NCBI GenBank assembly: GCA_036396535.1
Contig: DASWKR010000042.1
Location: 1 to 42,451, forward strand
DNA length: 42,451 nucleotides
From: Acidimicrobiia bacterium
Lineage (GTDB): Bacteria; Actinomycetota; Acidimicrobiia; Spongiisociales; UBA5794
Direction: 5' to 3'
Shown here: piece by piece, positions 7,490-16,429 of the stretch
Numbering within the stretch: the stretch's first letter is position 1
Layout of the letters: the number at the start of each line of letters is the position of its first letter
The notes under the pieces: model-generated
Seen by the model: only the letters and a program-made list of their open reading frames with translations
Told to the model about the DNA's origin: nothing
Database searches by the model: none
Position numbers and translations under genes: made by a program

Positions 7490-8626
7490 TCATGCACCCT
7501 CGAGGTAGCCCTCGAGCTTGCGCGCCCGTGCCGGCTGACGGAGCTTGGCGAGCGCCTTCGTCTCGATCTGGCGGATCCGCTCCCTGGTGACCCTGAAGTG
7601 GGCGCCGACCTCTTCGAGCGTGCGGATCTTCCCGTCCGCCAGCCCGAAGCGCATGATGAGCACCTGGCGTTCCCTCTCGTTGAGGCCCTCGAGCGCCAGC
7701 GAGAGGTACTCCTGGAGGAGGCGGAAGGAGGCGGCCTCCACGGGCACGTCCGCTTCGGTGTCCTCGACGAAGTCGCCGAGGGTCGACTCGTCCTCCTCGC
7801 CGAGCGGTGACTCGAGCGAGAGCGGGTCCTGGGCGATCCTGCGCAGCTCGGACACCCGGTCGGGCTCCATCTCCATCTCCACCGCGATCTCCTCGATCGT
7901 CGGCTCCCGGCCGAGATCCTGCATCAGCGAGCGCTGCGACCGAGCGAGCTTGTTGATCGTCTCGACCATGTGAACCGGCACGCGGATCGTCCTCGCCTGA
8001 TCGGCCAGCGCCCGGGTCACCGCCTGCCGAATCCACCACGTTGCGTAGGTGGAGAACTTGAAGCCCTTGCGATAGTCGAACTTCTCGACCGCCCTGATCA
8101 AGCCGAGGTTGCCCTCCTGGATGAGGTCGAGTAGAGACAATCCCCGGCCGACGTACTTCTTGGCGATCGAGACGACGAGGCGCAGGTTCGATTCGACGAG
8201 GCGTTTGCGGGCCCTGTCCGCCTGGCGGGCGGCGCGCTCGAGTATCGCCCGCTCCCCGGGCGACAGCTCCTCGACGGAATCGAGCTTCTCGTCGGCTCGC
8301 ATCCCCGTCTCCATCTGCATCGCCAGCTCGACCTCCTGCTGCGGCGTGAGCAGCGGGTAGCGGCCGATCTCCTGCAGGTACATACGGACGGGATCGGAGA
8401 CGTGCACGAGCTCATCGTTCGTGAGCGCCGTGGCGGCGAGGGCGTCGTTCGAGTCCTCACGCACCGCGATACCGCCCTCGAGGAGGGCCACGAACACGTC
8501 GTCGAAGGACTCGGGGGGGGCGGTTGCGTCTTCCAGCTCCTGGTGCACCTCGGTGGCGATGAGGAAGCCGCGTTGCTTGCCTCTCTGCATGAGGCGCTCC
8601 AGCACGGCTCGTTCCAGTTCGGTCAC
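7490..8626 (-). CDS. rpoD: Primary RNA polymerase sigma factor (RpoD/SigA)
   Basis: A 378-residue group 1 sigma factor. Region 1.2 is at about 77-108 ([17 protein letters not shown]). Region 2 at 145-215 contains [38 protein letters not shown] and the -10-melting segment [17 protein letters not shown]. Region 3 covers about 220-300, and region 4 at 312-372 carries the -35-binding helix [18 protein letters not shown]. Region 1.1 is short. The GTG start overlaps the dnaG stop by 4 nt (GTGA), the classic macromolecular-synthesis pairing of primase and sigma factor. No anti-sigma gene is nearby. Confidence 0.97.
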   Translation of the reverse strand: MTELERAVLERLMQRGKQRGFLIATEVHQELEDATAPPESFDDVFVALLEGGIAVREDSNDALAATALTNDELVHVSDPVRMYLQEIGRYPLLTPQQEVELAMQMETGMRADEKLDSVEELSPGERAILERAARQADRARKRLVESNLRLVVSIAKKYVGRGLSLLDLIQEGNLGLIRAVEKFDYRKGFKFSTYATWWIRQAVTRALADQARTIRVPVHMVETINKLARSQRSLMQDLGREPTIEEIAVEMEMEPDRVSELRRIAQDPLSLESPLGEEDESTLGDFVEDTEADVPVEAASFRLLQEYLSLALEGLNERERQVLIMRFGLADGKIRTLEEVGAHFRVTRERIRQIETKALAKLRQPARARKLEGYLEGA

Positions 8627-10377
8627 TCACGCCTCCGCAGGTCTCGTCTTCGGCGCTCCAACGCTATCAACTCGGCGAACTTGTCGGAATGTCCTTCGCC
8701 CTGGCCGGGCCCGCTCCTGTCGATCTCGGTGCGCAAGTGTTCGATTCGGCGTTCGACCGCACCGAGCTTGAGCCTTATCACGACTTCGTCTGCGGTGGCG
8801 GGCGGCATGTCGACGAGCGCCAGACGCCGGAGGAGGCTGACGGCATCCGAGGCGTCGCCTCCGATCACGGCGCCGAGGTCGGGCGGCACCCCCGGGGCGA
8901 GACGCTCGATGGCGGGGGCGATCAGACCGTACGCCTCCCGATGGAGCGCGTCGGTGAACAGGTCGGCGTCGATCTCGTGTCCGGCAAGCCCGTGGTCGTT
9001 GGCGAGGAGGAGGCGAAGCAACTCACGTTCCGCCTTGTGCTCGCCGGTCAGCTGCTCGCCGGTTCCTTGGGTGCGCCTGGCGGTCCGGTGCGGTTGGGTC
9101 GCCCTTGCGAGAGCATCCTCGACGGCGCGCAGCTCCACCCCGGTCCGCCGGGACACGAGGACCGCGTATTCGTGCCTGACGAGCGGGTCGGGATGCGCCG
9201 CGATGACGGGGATCACGGCACGGACCGCTCTGCCGCGCGCCTCGGCCTCGTCGAGATCGAACGACTGCAGCTCCTTCTCGATTCGGAACTGGAGGAGGGG
9301 AATCGACTCGTCGATCGCCTTGAGCAGGATCGCCCGCTCCCCCATGGCGACGATCTCGGCGGGGTCACGACCCTCGGGAAGCAAGGCGACCCGCAGGTCG
9401 AGGTCACCTGGGACCGACTTCTCGAATCCGCGCAGCGCCGCCCCCGCCCCTGCCTCGTCGGCGTCGAATGCGAGGACGACCCGCTCCGTGAAGCGCCTCA
9501 AGAGGTCGAGGTGCTCCTCGCCGAGCGCCGTGCCGCATGTGGCGACCGCCACCGGGAGATCTGCCTGGTGGAAGGCGATCACGTCGGTGTACCCCTCCAC
9601 CACCACCGCCTCGCCCTGGCGCACGATCTCCCCCTTGGCCAGGTTGAGGCCGTAGAGCAGCGAGGACTTGTGATAGATCTGTGTCTCGGAGGTGTTGAGA
9701 TACTTCGGTGGCTCCCCGTCGAGCTGACGAGCGCCGAACCCGACCGGATCACCTCGAGTGTCGTAGATCGGGAACATCACGCGGCTCCGGAACCGGTCGA
9801 CGAGGCGTCCTTGCCTGCTCCTGGACGCCAGGCCCGCCCCGACGAGCGCCGCCTCCGATATCTTCAGCCCGCCGAGGTGCTTGACGAGCCCGTCCCAGGC
9901 ATCGGGCGAGTAGCCCAGCTTGAACTCCGATACGACGGAGGCGTCATAGCCTCGATTGCGCAGGTATGCCCTCGCCGACGCGGCGTCCGATCCGACCTTG
10001 AGACGATCGTGATAGAAGTCGACGGCCGCAGCGACGGCGGCGATCAACTCCTCGCGGTGCCCGCGACGTCGCTCCGCCGCCGGGTCCTCGGTGAGCGTCA
10101 CGCCGGCCCGCCTCGCCAGCAGCTCCAGTGCACCCACGAAGTCGAGACCGTGGGTCTCCTGGACCCACTGGAACACGTCGCCGCCCTTGCCGCACCCGAA
10201 ACAGTGGTAGAGCCCGCGAGCCGGATCGATCGACAGCGACGGTGTCTTCTCCTGGTGAAACGGGCAGACGGCCATGATCGAGCGGCCGCTCCGCTTGACC
10301 TTCGTCACCTCAGCGGCGAGCTCGGCGAGGTCTGTGCGCTCCCGCACCCTGTCGATGTCTTCGCGGGAATAGGCCAC
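8623..10377 (-). CDS. dnaG: DNA primase
   Basis: A 584-residue primase that lays RNA primers at the replication fork. The N-terminal zinc ribbon shows [14 protein letters not shown] and [11 protein letters not shown] (CHC2 ligands). The TOPRIM core follows, with [15 protein letters not shown] and the acidic [13 protein letters not shown]. The C-terminal part is the helicase-interaction region. I set the start at the GTG at 10377, giving [17 protein letters not shown], which matches the normal family start; the open frame continues some 330 nt upstream but that stretch is low-quality coding and overlaps the neighbouring gene. The ribosome-binding site is weak. It is followed by rpoD with a 4-nt overlap. 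Confidence 0.95.
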   Translation of the reverse strand: MAYSREDIDRVRERTDLAELAAEVTKVKRSGRSIMAVCPFHQEKTPSLSIDPARGLYHCFGCGKGGDVFQWVQETHGLDFVGALELLARRAGVTLTEDPAAERRRGHREELIAAVAAAVDFYHDRLKVGSDAASARAYLRNRGYDASVVSEFKLGYSPDAWDGLVKHLGGLKISEAALVGAGLASRSRQGRLVDRFRSRVMFPIYDTRGDPVGFGARQLDGEPPKYLNTSETQIYHKSSLLYGLNLAKGEIVRQGEAVVVEGYTDVIAFHQADLPVAVATCGTALGEEHLDLLRRFTERVVLAFDADEAGAGAALRGFEKSVPGDLDLRVALLPEGRDPAEIVAMGERAILLKAIDESIPLLQFRIEKELQSFDLDEAEARGRAVRAVIPVIAAHPDPLVRHEYAVLVSRRTGVELRAVEDALARATQPHRTARRTQGTGEQLTGEHKAERELLRLLLANDHGLAGHEIDADLFTDALHREAYGLIAPAIERLAPGVPPDLGAVIGGDASDAVSLLRRLALVDMPPATADEVVIRLKLGAVERRIEHLRTEIDRSGPGQGEGHSDKFAELIALERRRRDLRRRE

Positions 10378-10445
10378 CAGGCGAGTGTACCGGTGACACA
10401 GGATCCACCCGGGTGCCCCGCCCAGCCACCCCCGATGCGGCTCGG

Positions 10446-11504
10446 CTAGCGGAGGGCGATGGTGCCGTCGGCGAGGACGATGGACCGCATCAGCGAGTCG
10501 ATGCGGGCGATAGTTCCCTCGATGACCACGGGGTCGCCTCGCTCGATGCCGCTGCCGGTGTCGGAAGGCAGACCGACGGTGGCGTCGACGAGTGAGCTGC
10601 CGGCCGACTCGCCCGTGACCTGTCGGACGGTCACCGTTGCCTTGGTGCCCGGTATCGACCCGAGGTCGAGATCGGACGTGTACGCCCTGAGCGAGCGAAG
10701 CGACCCTTCCCACCGGACCCGGGAGCCGATGAGATCCTCCAGCTCGCGGTCCACGGCGAAGCTCAGCGCATTCCCTGAGAACATCGTTGTCACGATCCTG
10801 TCGAGGACGGCGGTGTCGAGAGTCGGCGGCGTCGGGATAGCGGCTTCGGGAGCCTGGTCGGGAGCCCGGCCGGCTACCGGCTCATCGACGGCAGCCGGCG
10901 GCCGGGGTTCGCCGAGGATGTCGAGCCTGGCGGGCGGCGGGGTCGGTTGCTCGACGACGGCGGGCATGACTCGCAGGGCGCTCGCCGACGCGATGAGGTC
11001 GCGGCCCTTCTGCACGAGCTGGTCGACCGAGTCCGTTAGCTGCGACTCGTGGACCATGGCGATGCTCGTCACCTCGATGGGCCGGTACGCCCGGAAGAGA
11101 TCGCGAAGCAGGTTCGCCTTGTCGTCGCTGAGCCAGCGGCGAAGCGCCTCCTCGTCGTCCGTTCTCGTCACGATGAGCGAGTCGAGGCCCTCCCACCCGG
11201 TCGACACCACCGGCAGGCGGCGCGGCTCGAAGGCCGGCTCGTGGTCTCGGCCGAGCATCTGCAGGCCGAACTCGAACGCCGGATAGTGGATGCGGTACCG
11301 AGTGACGAACCGATCGCCGGCCACGACCCTACCGATCGCCACCGCAAGCTCGCCCCGCGAGCCGAAGAACGCATCACCACCGCCCAGGGAATGATCGACC
11401 GAAACGCCGAGGCTGTCGGCGATCTCCTCCCAGTCGGTGCTGCCGAACTGGGCGCTCCTCGTCCTGGCCGAGAAGAAGTCTCCGAAGCGCAACCGACCGT
11501 TCAT
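10446..11504 (-). CDS. Conserved-looking protein of unknown function upstream of dnaG
   Basis: A 352-residue soluble protein starting at an ATG. I do not recognise it. It appears to have two parts: an N-terminal alpha/beta region to about residue 190 (including YRIHYPAFEFGLQMLG and the acidic TRTDDEEALRRWLSDD), a Pro/Ala-rich linker (about 190-232), and a C-terminal all-beta region ending in VVIEGTIARIDSLMRSI, with strand spacing that resembles an OB-like fold. There is no signal peptide or membrane helix. It lies 68 nt upstream of dnaG on the same strand and may be co-transcribed with it; a DNA-related role would be speculation. Confidence 0.65.
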   Translation of the reverse strand: MNGRLRFGDFFSARTRSAQFGSTDWEEIADSLGVSVDHSLGGGDAFFGSRGELAVAIGRVVAGDRFVTRYRIHYPAFEFGLQMLGRDHEPAFEPRRLPVVSTGWEGLDSLIVTRTDDEEALRRWLSDDKANLLRDLFRAYRPIEVTSIAMVHESQLTDSVDQLVQKGRDLIASASALRVMPAVVEQPTPPPARLDILGEPRPPAAVDEPVAGRAPDQAPEAAIPTPPTLDTAVLDRIVTTMFSGNALSFAVDRELEDLIGSRVRWEGSLRSLRAYTSDLDLGSIPGTKATVTVRQVTGESAGSSLVDATVGLPSDTGSGIERGDPVVIEGTIARIDSLMRSIVLADGTIALR

Positions 11505-11598
11505 CGATGATCACGGGTCATATCGCCACGCAGGCCGGCAGGCTCGAGGGCGGTGACTGCTCCTGGGGACTCGACCACGTCGGTTCGACTGTACGGCC

Positions 11599-12900
11599 TC
11601 AGAGCCGCTCACCCAGGTAGTCGCCGACCTTGTCGAGTGAGACCCGATCCTGCGCCATCGTGTCCCGATCGCGCACGGTGACCTGGTGATCCTCGAGCGT
11701 GTCGAAGTCGATCGTCACGCAGTACGGCGTGCCGATCTCGTCCTGGCGCCTGTATCTCCGCCCGATCGCTTGGGTGACGTCGTGCTCGACGGTCCACCGC
11801 GGTCGTAGCTCGGCCGCCAACCGCTCGGAGACCTCGATGAGCTCGGACTTCTTGGAAAGCGGGAGCACCGCAACCTTGATCGGGGAGAGGCGGCTGTCGA
11901 GGCGCATCACCACCCTGATCTCGCCCTTCACGTCCTCCTCGTCGTAGGCGTCGATGAGGAAGGCAAACGTCGTTCGCGTCGCTCCGGCAGCCGGCTCGAT
12001 GACATACGGGTAGAAGCGGTCGTCTGTGTCCTGGTCGAAGTACATGAGGTCCTTGCCGGAGTGTTCGGCGTGTGCCTTGAGGTCGAAGTCCGTCCGGTTG
12101 GCGATGCCCTCCAGCTCGTCCCAGCCCCACGGGAAGCGGTACTCGACGTCGAACGTGCCGGCCGAGTAGTGCGAGAGCTCGTCCTTCTCGTGCTCGCGCA
12201 GCCGCAGCGCCTCCTCGCTCATCCCGAGGTCGGTGTACCAGCGCCTGCGCTCGTCGACCCAGTAGCGGAACCACGTCTCGGCGTCCTTCGGATGGCAGAA
12301 GTACTCCATCTCCATCTGTTCGAACTCGCGGGTTCGGAAGACGAACTGGCCGGGTGTGATCTCGTTCCGAAAGGCCTTGCCGATCTGGGCGATGCCGAAC
12401 GGCAGCTTCATCCTCGCGGTGCGCCGGACGTTCTCGAAGTTGATGAAGATGCCCTGGGCGGTCTCCGGGCGGAGGTACACCTGTTCGCCGGCGTCCTCGA
12501 CCGGCCCCATCTGGGTGCGGAACATGAGGTTGAACTGCCTGGGCTCCGTGAACGTGCCGCGCATGCCGCACGTCGGGCATTGGTCGGCATCCTCGAGCTT
12601 GTCGAGCCGATGCCTGCTGTTGCAGTTGCGGCACTCGACGAGGGGATCCGTGAACGATGCCACGTGGCCGGACGCCTCCCAGACCTCCGGTGCCTGGATC
12701 ACCGCAGTGTCGATCCCGACCACGTCGTCGCGGGTCCGCACCATCGAATGCCACCACTGCTCCTTGACGTTGCGGAGCATCTCCACACCGAGCGGCCCAT
12801 AGTCGTACGCCGACCGTAGGCCCCCGTAGATCTCCGACGACTGGAAGACGAATCCCCGCTTCTTGGCGAGGTTGACGATCGTGTCGAAGTCGGCGGGCAT
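11599..12900 (-). CDS. glyS: Glycine--tRNA ligase (dimeric alpha2 type)
   Basis: A 433-residue class II aminoacyl-tRNA synthetase of the single-chain GlyRS type. It begins [19 protein letters not shown] and shows [18 protein letters not shown], the CRNCNSRHR and [10 protein letters not shown] zinc-ligand pairs, [15 protein letters not shown], the [12 protein letters not shown] segment, [19 protein letters not shown] (motif 2), and a C-terminal anticodon-binding domain ([10 protein letters not shown] onward). The ATG at 12900 gives the normal family N-terminus; the frame is open upstream but that segment contains strong hairpins and is non-coding. It stands as a single minus-strand unit. Confidence 0.96.
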   Translation of the reverse strand: MPADFDTIVNLAKKRGFVFQSSEIYGGLRSAYDYGPLGVEMLRNVKEQWWHSMVRTRDDVVGIDTAVIQAPEVWEASGHVASFTDPLVECRNCNSRHRLDKLEDADQCPTCGMRGTFTEPRQFNLMFRTQMGPVEDAGEQVYLRPETAQGIFINFENVRRTARMKLPFGIAQIGKAFRNEITPGQFVFRTREFEQMEMEYFCHPKDAETWFRYWVDERRRWYTDLGMSEEALRLREHEKDELSHYSAGTFDVEYRFPWGWDELEGIANRTDFDLKAHAEHSGKDLMYFDQDTDDRFYPYVIEPAAGATRTTFAFLIDAYDEEDVKGEIRVVMRLDSRLSPIKVAVLPLSKKSELIEVSERLAAELRPRWTVEHDVTQAIGRRYRRQDEIGTPYCVTIDFDTLEDHQVTVRDRDTMAQDRVSLDKVGDYLGERL

Positions 12901-12975
12901 GGCCGCGGATGGTAGTTGTCGGGCACCGCCTCCCGGCCACGATGCGGACGGCCGGGGAGCCGCCCACGGGAGGTC

Positions 12976-13012
12976 CGAGGTTTCCCGAGCCCCTTCAACT
13001 CGGGAAACCTCG
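12976..13012 (-). terminator. Strong 14-bp hairpin downstream of the copper oxidase gene
   Basis: A perfect inverted repeat with 14-bp arms (12976-12989 and 12999-13012; CGAGGTTTCCCGAG) and a 9-nt loop. No U-run follows on either strand. It lies between the end of the copper oxidase gene and the glyS start, so termination or mRNA 3'-end protection are both possible. Confidence 0.6.
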
Positions 13013-13020
13013 AGGTCACG

Positions 13021-13037
13021 CCTCCTCGTTGAGGAGG
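13021..13037 (-). terminator. 7-bp hairpin touching the copper oxidase stop codon
   Basis: CCTCCTC and GAGGAGG form a perfect stem with a 3-nt loop, immediately before the 14-bp hairpin in the minus direction. The two together form a double-hairpin 3' end. Confidence 0.5.
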
Positions 13038-14441
13038 TCACGCCACCTCGACGATGAGGGCGGTCACCATGCCGAACATGCCCTCCTCACGCTCGACGTG
13101 CGTGAGGATGTGGCAATGCCACACCCAGATCCCGGTCTCGTCCGGGTGCATCAGCACCGAGTACCGCTCGCCCGGGGCGACGAGCACCGTGTCGGCCCAA
13201 TACGGATGATCGAGCGGAACACCGTCCTTGGCGAAGACGAGCTGCTTGAACTGGTGCTGGTGCATCGGGTGCACTTGGAGACCCTCGTTGTAGTAGTGGG
13301 CGGCGATCCAGTCTCCCTCGCTGACCACGTACGGCTCGGTGGCCGGGAACGACTTTCCGTTGAGCGAGAAGCCGATGACGCCTGCGTCGTTGAGCACGAG
13401 CGGTATCTCCTGCGAGATCTCGAGATCTTCTGGAATCGTCACGCCCGAGATCGTCTGCCCGTACGGGATCGGCGTGTCGCCGATGATGAACGTCCCGAAG
13501 AGCCCGTTCGTCACCTGCATCTGGCCGTGGTGATGGGCGTGGTACATGCCGATGGCCGGGGCGCGAGCCTCGAACTCGTACGTGAAGTCCTCACCGGAGT
13601 CGATGAGCTCCTGGGTGATCGGGGCGACGCCATCCATGGCGAACGGGGTCGCGATGCCGTGCCAGTGAACGTCGGTGCCCATGGGGAGCTCGTTGTGCAC
13701 GACGACCTGCACGTTGTCGCCCACGTCGACCCTGATCGCAGGGCCCGGAACCTGTCCGTTGTACGTCCAGGCATCGACGACCCGCCCCGGCTCGACCTCC
13801 CACGGCGTGATGGCGACGGTGAGGTCGAACTGCTTCGTCCCGTCCTCCAGGATCGCCGGCTCGAGCGGCTGGTTCCCTTTGCCCTCCGTCTCGGCAGGGA
13901 AGGCGAGGATGCTGTCCATCATCGCCTGGTCGAGAGCCGCCCAGTCGGTGTCCTCGCCACCGCGCGTCCCCTCGCCGGTCGGCGTCGGCGCCCCCGACTG
14001 CACGGTCAGGACCGCATGCATACCGGACGCCTCGTGCCCGGCGACGCTGCAGATGAGCTGATACGTGCCTTGGCCGAGCTCGCCGAGGTCGACGGTCTCG
14101 CTTGCGCCGCTCTGGATGTTGCCGTCGGTGCCGCCGATGCCCTGGACGATGAGGTTGTGCTCGGCGCTGCCGTCGTTGTGGACGGCCAGCTGGATGTGGC
14201 CCGGCGGGACCATGAGGTCACCGGTGATCTTGTACTCGGAGAGTGAGACGTGTGCCGTGATCGCCTGGCCTTCGACCGTGGGTGCTGCCCCGTCGCCGTC
14301 CGGCTGCGCGGCGACCGTCGTCTCACCTCGCGCCGCGCTGATACCGGCCACGACGACGACACCGATCGCCAGCACGACCGCGAGGATCACGAAGATGTCG
14401 AACAGCTTGCCCTGGCCTGTGAACGAGCGAGACTCCGCCAC
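13038..14441 (-). CDS. Membrane-tethered multicopper oxidase with N-terminal plastocyanin-like domain
   Basis: A 467-residue protein. One N-terminal membrane helix (about 13-36) anchors it outside the membrane. Residues ~55-148 form a plastocyanin-like domain with type 1 copper ligands His95, Cys131, His136 and Met141. Residues ~200-467 form two further cupredoxin domains with all four multicopper oxidase motifs: HWHG (259-262), HAHHHG (301-306), HPMHQH (391-396) and [14 protein letters not shown] (442-455). It therefore should oxidise a substrate and reduce O2 at a trinuclear centre, or be a nitrite-reductase relative; the paired HWHG and HPMHQH motifs favour oxidase. The fused domain may supply or relay electrons. 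The GTG start at 14441 has GGAGGA 6 nt upstream. It is transcribed alone. Confidence 0.88.
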   Translation of the reverse strand: MAESRSFTGQGKLFDIFVILAVVLAIGVVVVAGISAARGETTVAAQPDGDGAAPTVEGQAITAHVSLSEYKITGDLMVPPGHIQLAVHNDGSAEHNLIVQGIGGTDGNIQSGASETVDLGELGQGTYQLICSVAGHEASGMHAVLTVQSGAPTPTGEGTRGGEDTDWAALDQAMMDSILAFPAETEGKGNQPLEPAILEDGTKQFDLTVAITPWEVEPGRVVDAWTYNGQVPGPAIRVDVGDNVQVVVHNELPMGTDVHWHGIATPFAMDGVAPITQELIDSGEDFTYEFEARAPAIGMYHAHHHGQMQVTNGLFGTFIIGDTPIPYGQTISGVTIPEDLEISQEIPLVLNDAGVIGFSLNGKSFPATEPYVVSEGDWIAAHYYNEGLQVHPMHQHQFKQLVFAKDGVPLDHPYWADTVLVAPGERYSVLMHPDETGIWVWHCHILTHVEREEGMFGMVTALIVEVA

Positions 14442-14513
14442 GACTGGTCCTCCACTGTGAAGATCGAGTTGTGGCGAGGATCACGAATGAGCATCCGATC
14501 GACCACGGCCGAA

Positions 14514-14558
14514 GGTCCCTAATGGGCCCGCCCGGGACCACGCCGCCAACACCGGCGT
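14514..14558 (-). terminator. Paired small hairpins downstream of uppS
   Basis: GGTCCC (14514-14519) pairs with GGGACC (14534-14539), and ACGCCG (14540-14545) pairs with CGGCGT (14553-14558). Both lie just after the uppS stop and before the copper oxidase promoter region. No U-run is seen. Weak candidate terminator. Confidence 0.3.
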
Positions 14559-14564
14559 CCTCGG

Positions 14565-15302
14565 TCAGGCCTTGCCGAAGCGGCGCTCCCTGGCCTGGTA
14601 CTCCTCGATGCACGCCGCCAGTACCTCCCTGTCGAAGTCCGGCCAGAGCACCGGGCTGAACACGTACTCGGCGTAGGCCGCCTGCCACGGGAGGAAGTTC
14701 GACGTGCGATGTTCACCGGAGCTGCGGATGACGAGGTCGACGTCCGGCATGTCCGGCACGGAGAGGTGGGAGGCGAACACCTTCTCGTCGACGGATGACA
14801 GCCCGCCCGCTGCCGCTTGCTGGGCGATCGCCCTGGCGGCTGCGACGAGCTCGGAGCGGCCCCCGTAGTTGAATGCGAACACGGTCGTCATGCCGGTGTT
14901 GTGCTCGGTGAGGCTCTCAGCCGAAGCGATCCGGGACCGGAGCGCATCAGGCACGCGAGGGTCGTGGCGGTCACCGATGAAGATGATCCGGGTGTTGGCG
15001 GCGTGGAGTTGGTCGCGGCGCCGCTCCAGCACGTCTGCGTTGAAGTGCATGAGGAACTCGACCTCGTCGGCCGACCGGGTCCAGTTCTCCGTGGAGAACG
15101 TGTACGCCGTGAGCCACTCGACGCCGAGGAGCCGGGCACCGTCGATGACGTCGAAGAGCGCCGGCTCCCCCTGGGCGTGGCCGGCTGTCCTCGGGTAGCC
15201 CCTCGCCTCCGCCCATCGGCCGTTGCCGTCCATGATCAGCGCCACGTGCCTCGGGACGCGGGCGCGGTCGACGCCGGGAGCGTATTCGCCCTGGTCAGAC
15301 AT
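14565..15302 (-). CDS. uppS: Isoprenyl (undecaprenyl) diphosphate synthase
   Basis: A 245-residue cis-prenyltransferase that makes the lipid carrier for cell-wall synthesis from isopentenyl diphosphate. The family signatures are all present: ALIMDGNGRWAEARG with the catalytic Asp, TAYTFSTENWTRS, FAFNYGGRSELVAAA, and DLVIRSSGEHRTSNFLPWQ. The length is normal. The ATG overlaps the recO stop by 8 nt, so recO and uppS form one operon, a neighbour pair common in actinobacteria. Chain length of the product cannot be read directly. Confidence 0.95.
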   Translation of the reverse strand: MSDQGEYAPGVDRARVPRHVALIMDGNGRWAEARGYPRTAGHAQGEPALFDVIDGARLLGVEWLTAYTFSTENWTRSADEVEFLMHFNADVLERRRDQLHAANTRIIFIGDRHDPRVPDALRSRIASAESLTEHNTGMTTVFAFNYGGRSELVAAARAIAQQAAAGGLSSVDEKVFASHLSVPDMPDVDLVIRSSGEHRTSNFLPWQAAYAEYVFSPVLWPDFDREVLAACIEEYQARERRFGKA

Positions 15303-16017
15303 CGAGCACCGCCAGGCTCTCGAGCCGCCTCTCGAGGTGGTACTCGAGGAACCGTCTCGCCACGCCCATCGCGTCCCTCGAGAGGTGAGGATCGACAGCC
15401 GGGAGAGCAGCGAGATCGGCGGCAGCTACCGCAGCCAGGTAGCCCGTCAGACCGGCTCGCAACGCGTAGGCGCCGGGGGTGCGGCACCGCTCGCAGAGCA
15501 CCCCGCCGGAGGGAAAGCTGAACCGGCTCAGCTCTTCTCGGCGCCCGCATCCTGCGCACGCCTCGAGCGCCGGCGCCAGACCCACCGTCCCCGCCGACTT
15601 GAGGAGGAACGAGGTGACCAGGTCGGGGTGCGGTTCTGTGACGGTGTCGAGAGCACGCAAACCCCGCTGCAGCAGGAGGAACAGCCGCACCGACGACTCG
15701 CCTTCCGCCGAGACGGCGTCCGCCACCTCGACCATCGTCCCGGCGGCGACGACCCGGTCGAGGTCGTTGCGGAGTCGATGGAACGGCTCGATGAGGGATA
15801 CCTGAGTGATCGTGTCGAGGTTGCGGCCCTCGTAGAGCACCAGGTCGACGTGGGAGAACGGCTCGAGGCGCCCCCCAAACCGGCTCCTGGTCTTCCTGAC
15901 ACCCTTGGCGACGGTACGGAGCTTCCCTCGATTGGGGCTCAGCAGAACCACGACACGGTCGGCCTCTCCGAACGGATAGGAGCGCAGCACTATCCCCTGG
16001 TCGTGTCGCAACGCCAT
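15295..16017 (-). CDS. recO: DNA repair protein RecO
   Basis: A 240-residue RecFOR-pathway protein that binds single-stranded DNA and helps load RecA. The start MALRHDQGIVLRSYPFGEAD is the typical N-terminal OB-fold opening, followed by GKLRTVAKGVRKTRSRFGG. A four-cysteine zinc site is visible (CAGCG and CERC, about residues 153-177). The ATG at 16017 is chosen because it gives this exact family start; the frame is open further upstream but overlaps the divergent pterin dehydratase gene. It overlaps uppS downstream by 8 nt. Confidence 0.95.
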   Translation of the reverse strand: MALRHDQGIVLRSYPFGEADRVVVLLSPNRGKLRTVAKGVRKTRSRFGGRLEPFSHVDLVLYEGRNLDTITQVSLIEPFHRLRNDLDRVVAAGTMVEVADAVSAEGESSVRLFLLLQRGLRALDTVTEPHPDLVTSFLLKSAGTVGLAPALEACAGCGRREELSRFSFPSGGVLCERCRTPGAYALRAGLTGYLAAVAAADLAALPAVDPHLSRDAMGVARRFLEYHLERRLESLAVLDV

Positions 16018-16144
16018 TGCAGGTGTCCTCCAGCCGCGAGGGTAACGGCGCACGACGCCTGCGCGGTGCCGGGCACCGGGATCACCCGGATAGTCCGCCG
16101 TCCGGCTTACCCTGGTTCCCGAGTGGCAGATGAGGAGGCGTGTG

Positions 16145-16420
16145 ATGACGCGACTCGACGACGAATCCCGCGGCGTGTTCCTCGAGGAGCACCCGGACTG
16201 GGCGCTCGAGGGCGAGTCGATCAGCAGGACGTTCGTGCGCAGGGACTTCAGGGACGCGATGGGCTTCGTGACACAGGTGGCGCTCGCCGCCGAGGTCGCC
16301 GACCACCATCCGGACATCGACATCCGATGGAACAAGGTGACGCTCGTTCTCAGCACCCATTCGGAGGGCGTCCTCACGGAGCGTGACACGTCACTTGCTT
16401 CGGCGATCGACGAGCTCTAG
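16145..16420 (+). CDS. 4a-hydroxytetrahydrobiopterin (pterin-4a-carbinolamine) dehydratase
   Basis: A 91-residue PCD/DCoH-like protein. The family core is clear: FVTQVALAAEVADHHPDID followed by WNKVTLVLSTHSEG, with the paired active-site histidines and LTERD near the end. The ATG at 16145 follows GAGGAGG at ideal spacing; an in-frame start 15 nt upstream overlaps that site and is less likely. It would recycle an oxidised pterin cofactor for aromatic amino acid hydroxylases, but none is encoded nearby. It is divergent from recO and convergent, 9 nt apart, with the sigma-fusion gene. Confidence 0.92.
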   Translation: MTRLDDESRGVFLEEHPDWALEGESISRTFVRRDFRDAMGFVTQVALAAEVADHHPDIDIRWNKVTLVLSTHSEGVLTERDTSLASAIDEL

Positions 16421-16429
16421 CGGCCCTGC

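Noticed and set aside
8689-10449. A long plus-strand open frame opposite dnaG (and similar long antisense frames opposite many genes)
   Set aside because: In very GC-rich DNA, antisense frames stay open by chance. These translate to Arg/Gly/Pro-rich sequence with no domains, while the opposite strand encodes clear families.
10378-10713. An N-terminal extension of DnaG of about 110 residues
   Set aside because: It overlaps the upstream gene, is Arg/His-rich with no domain, and the family start fits the GTG at 10377.
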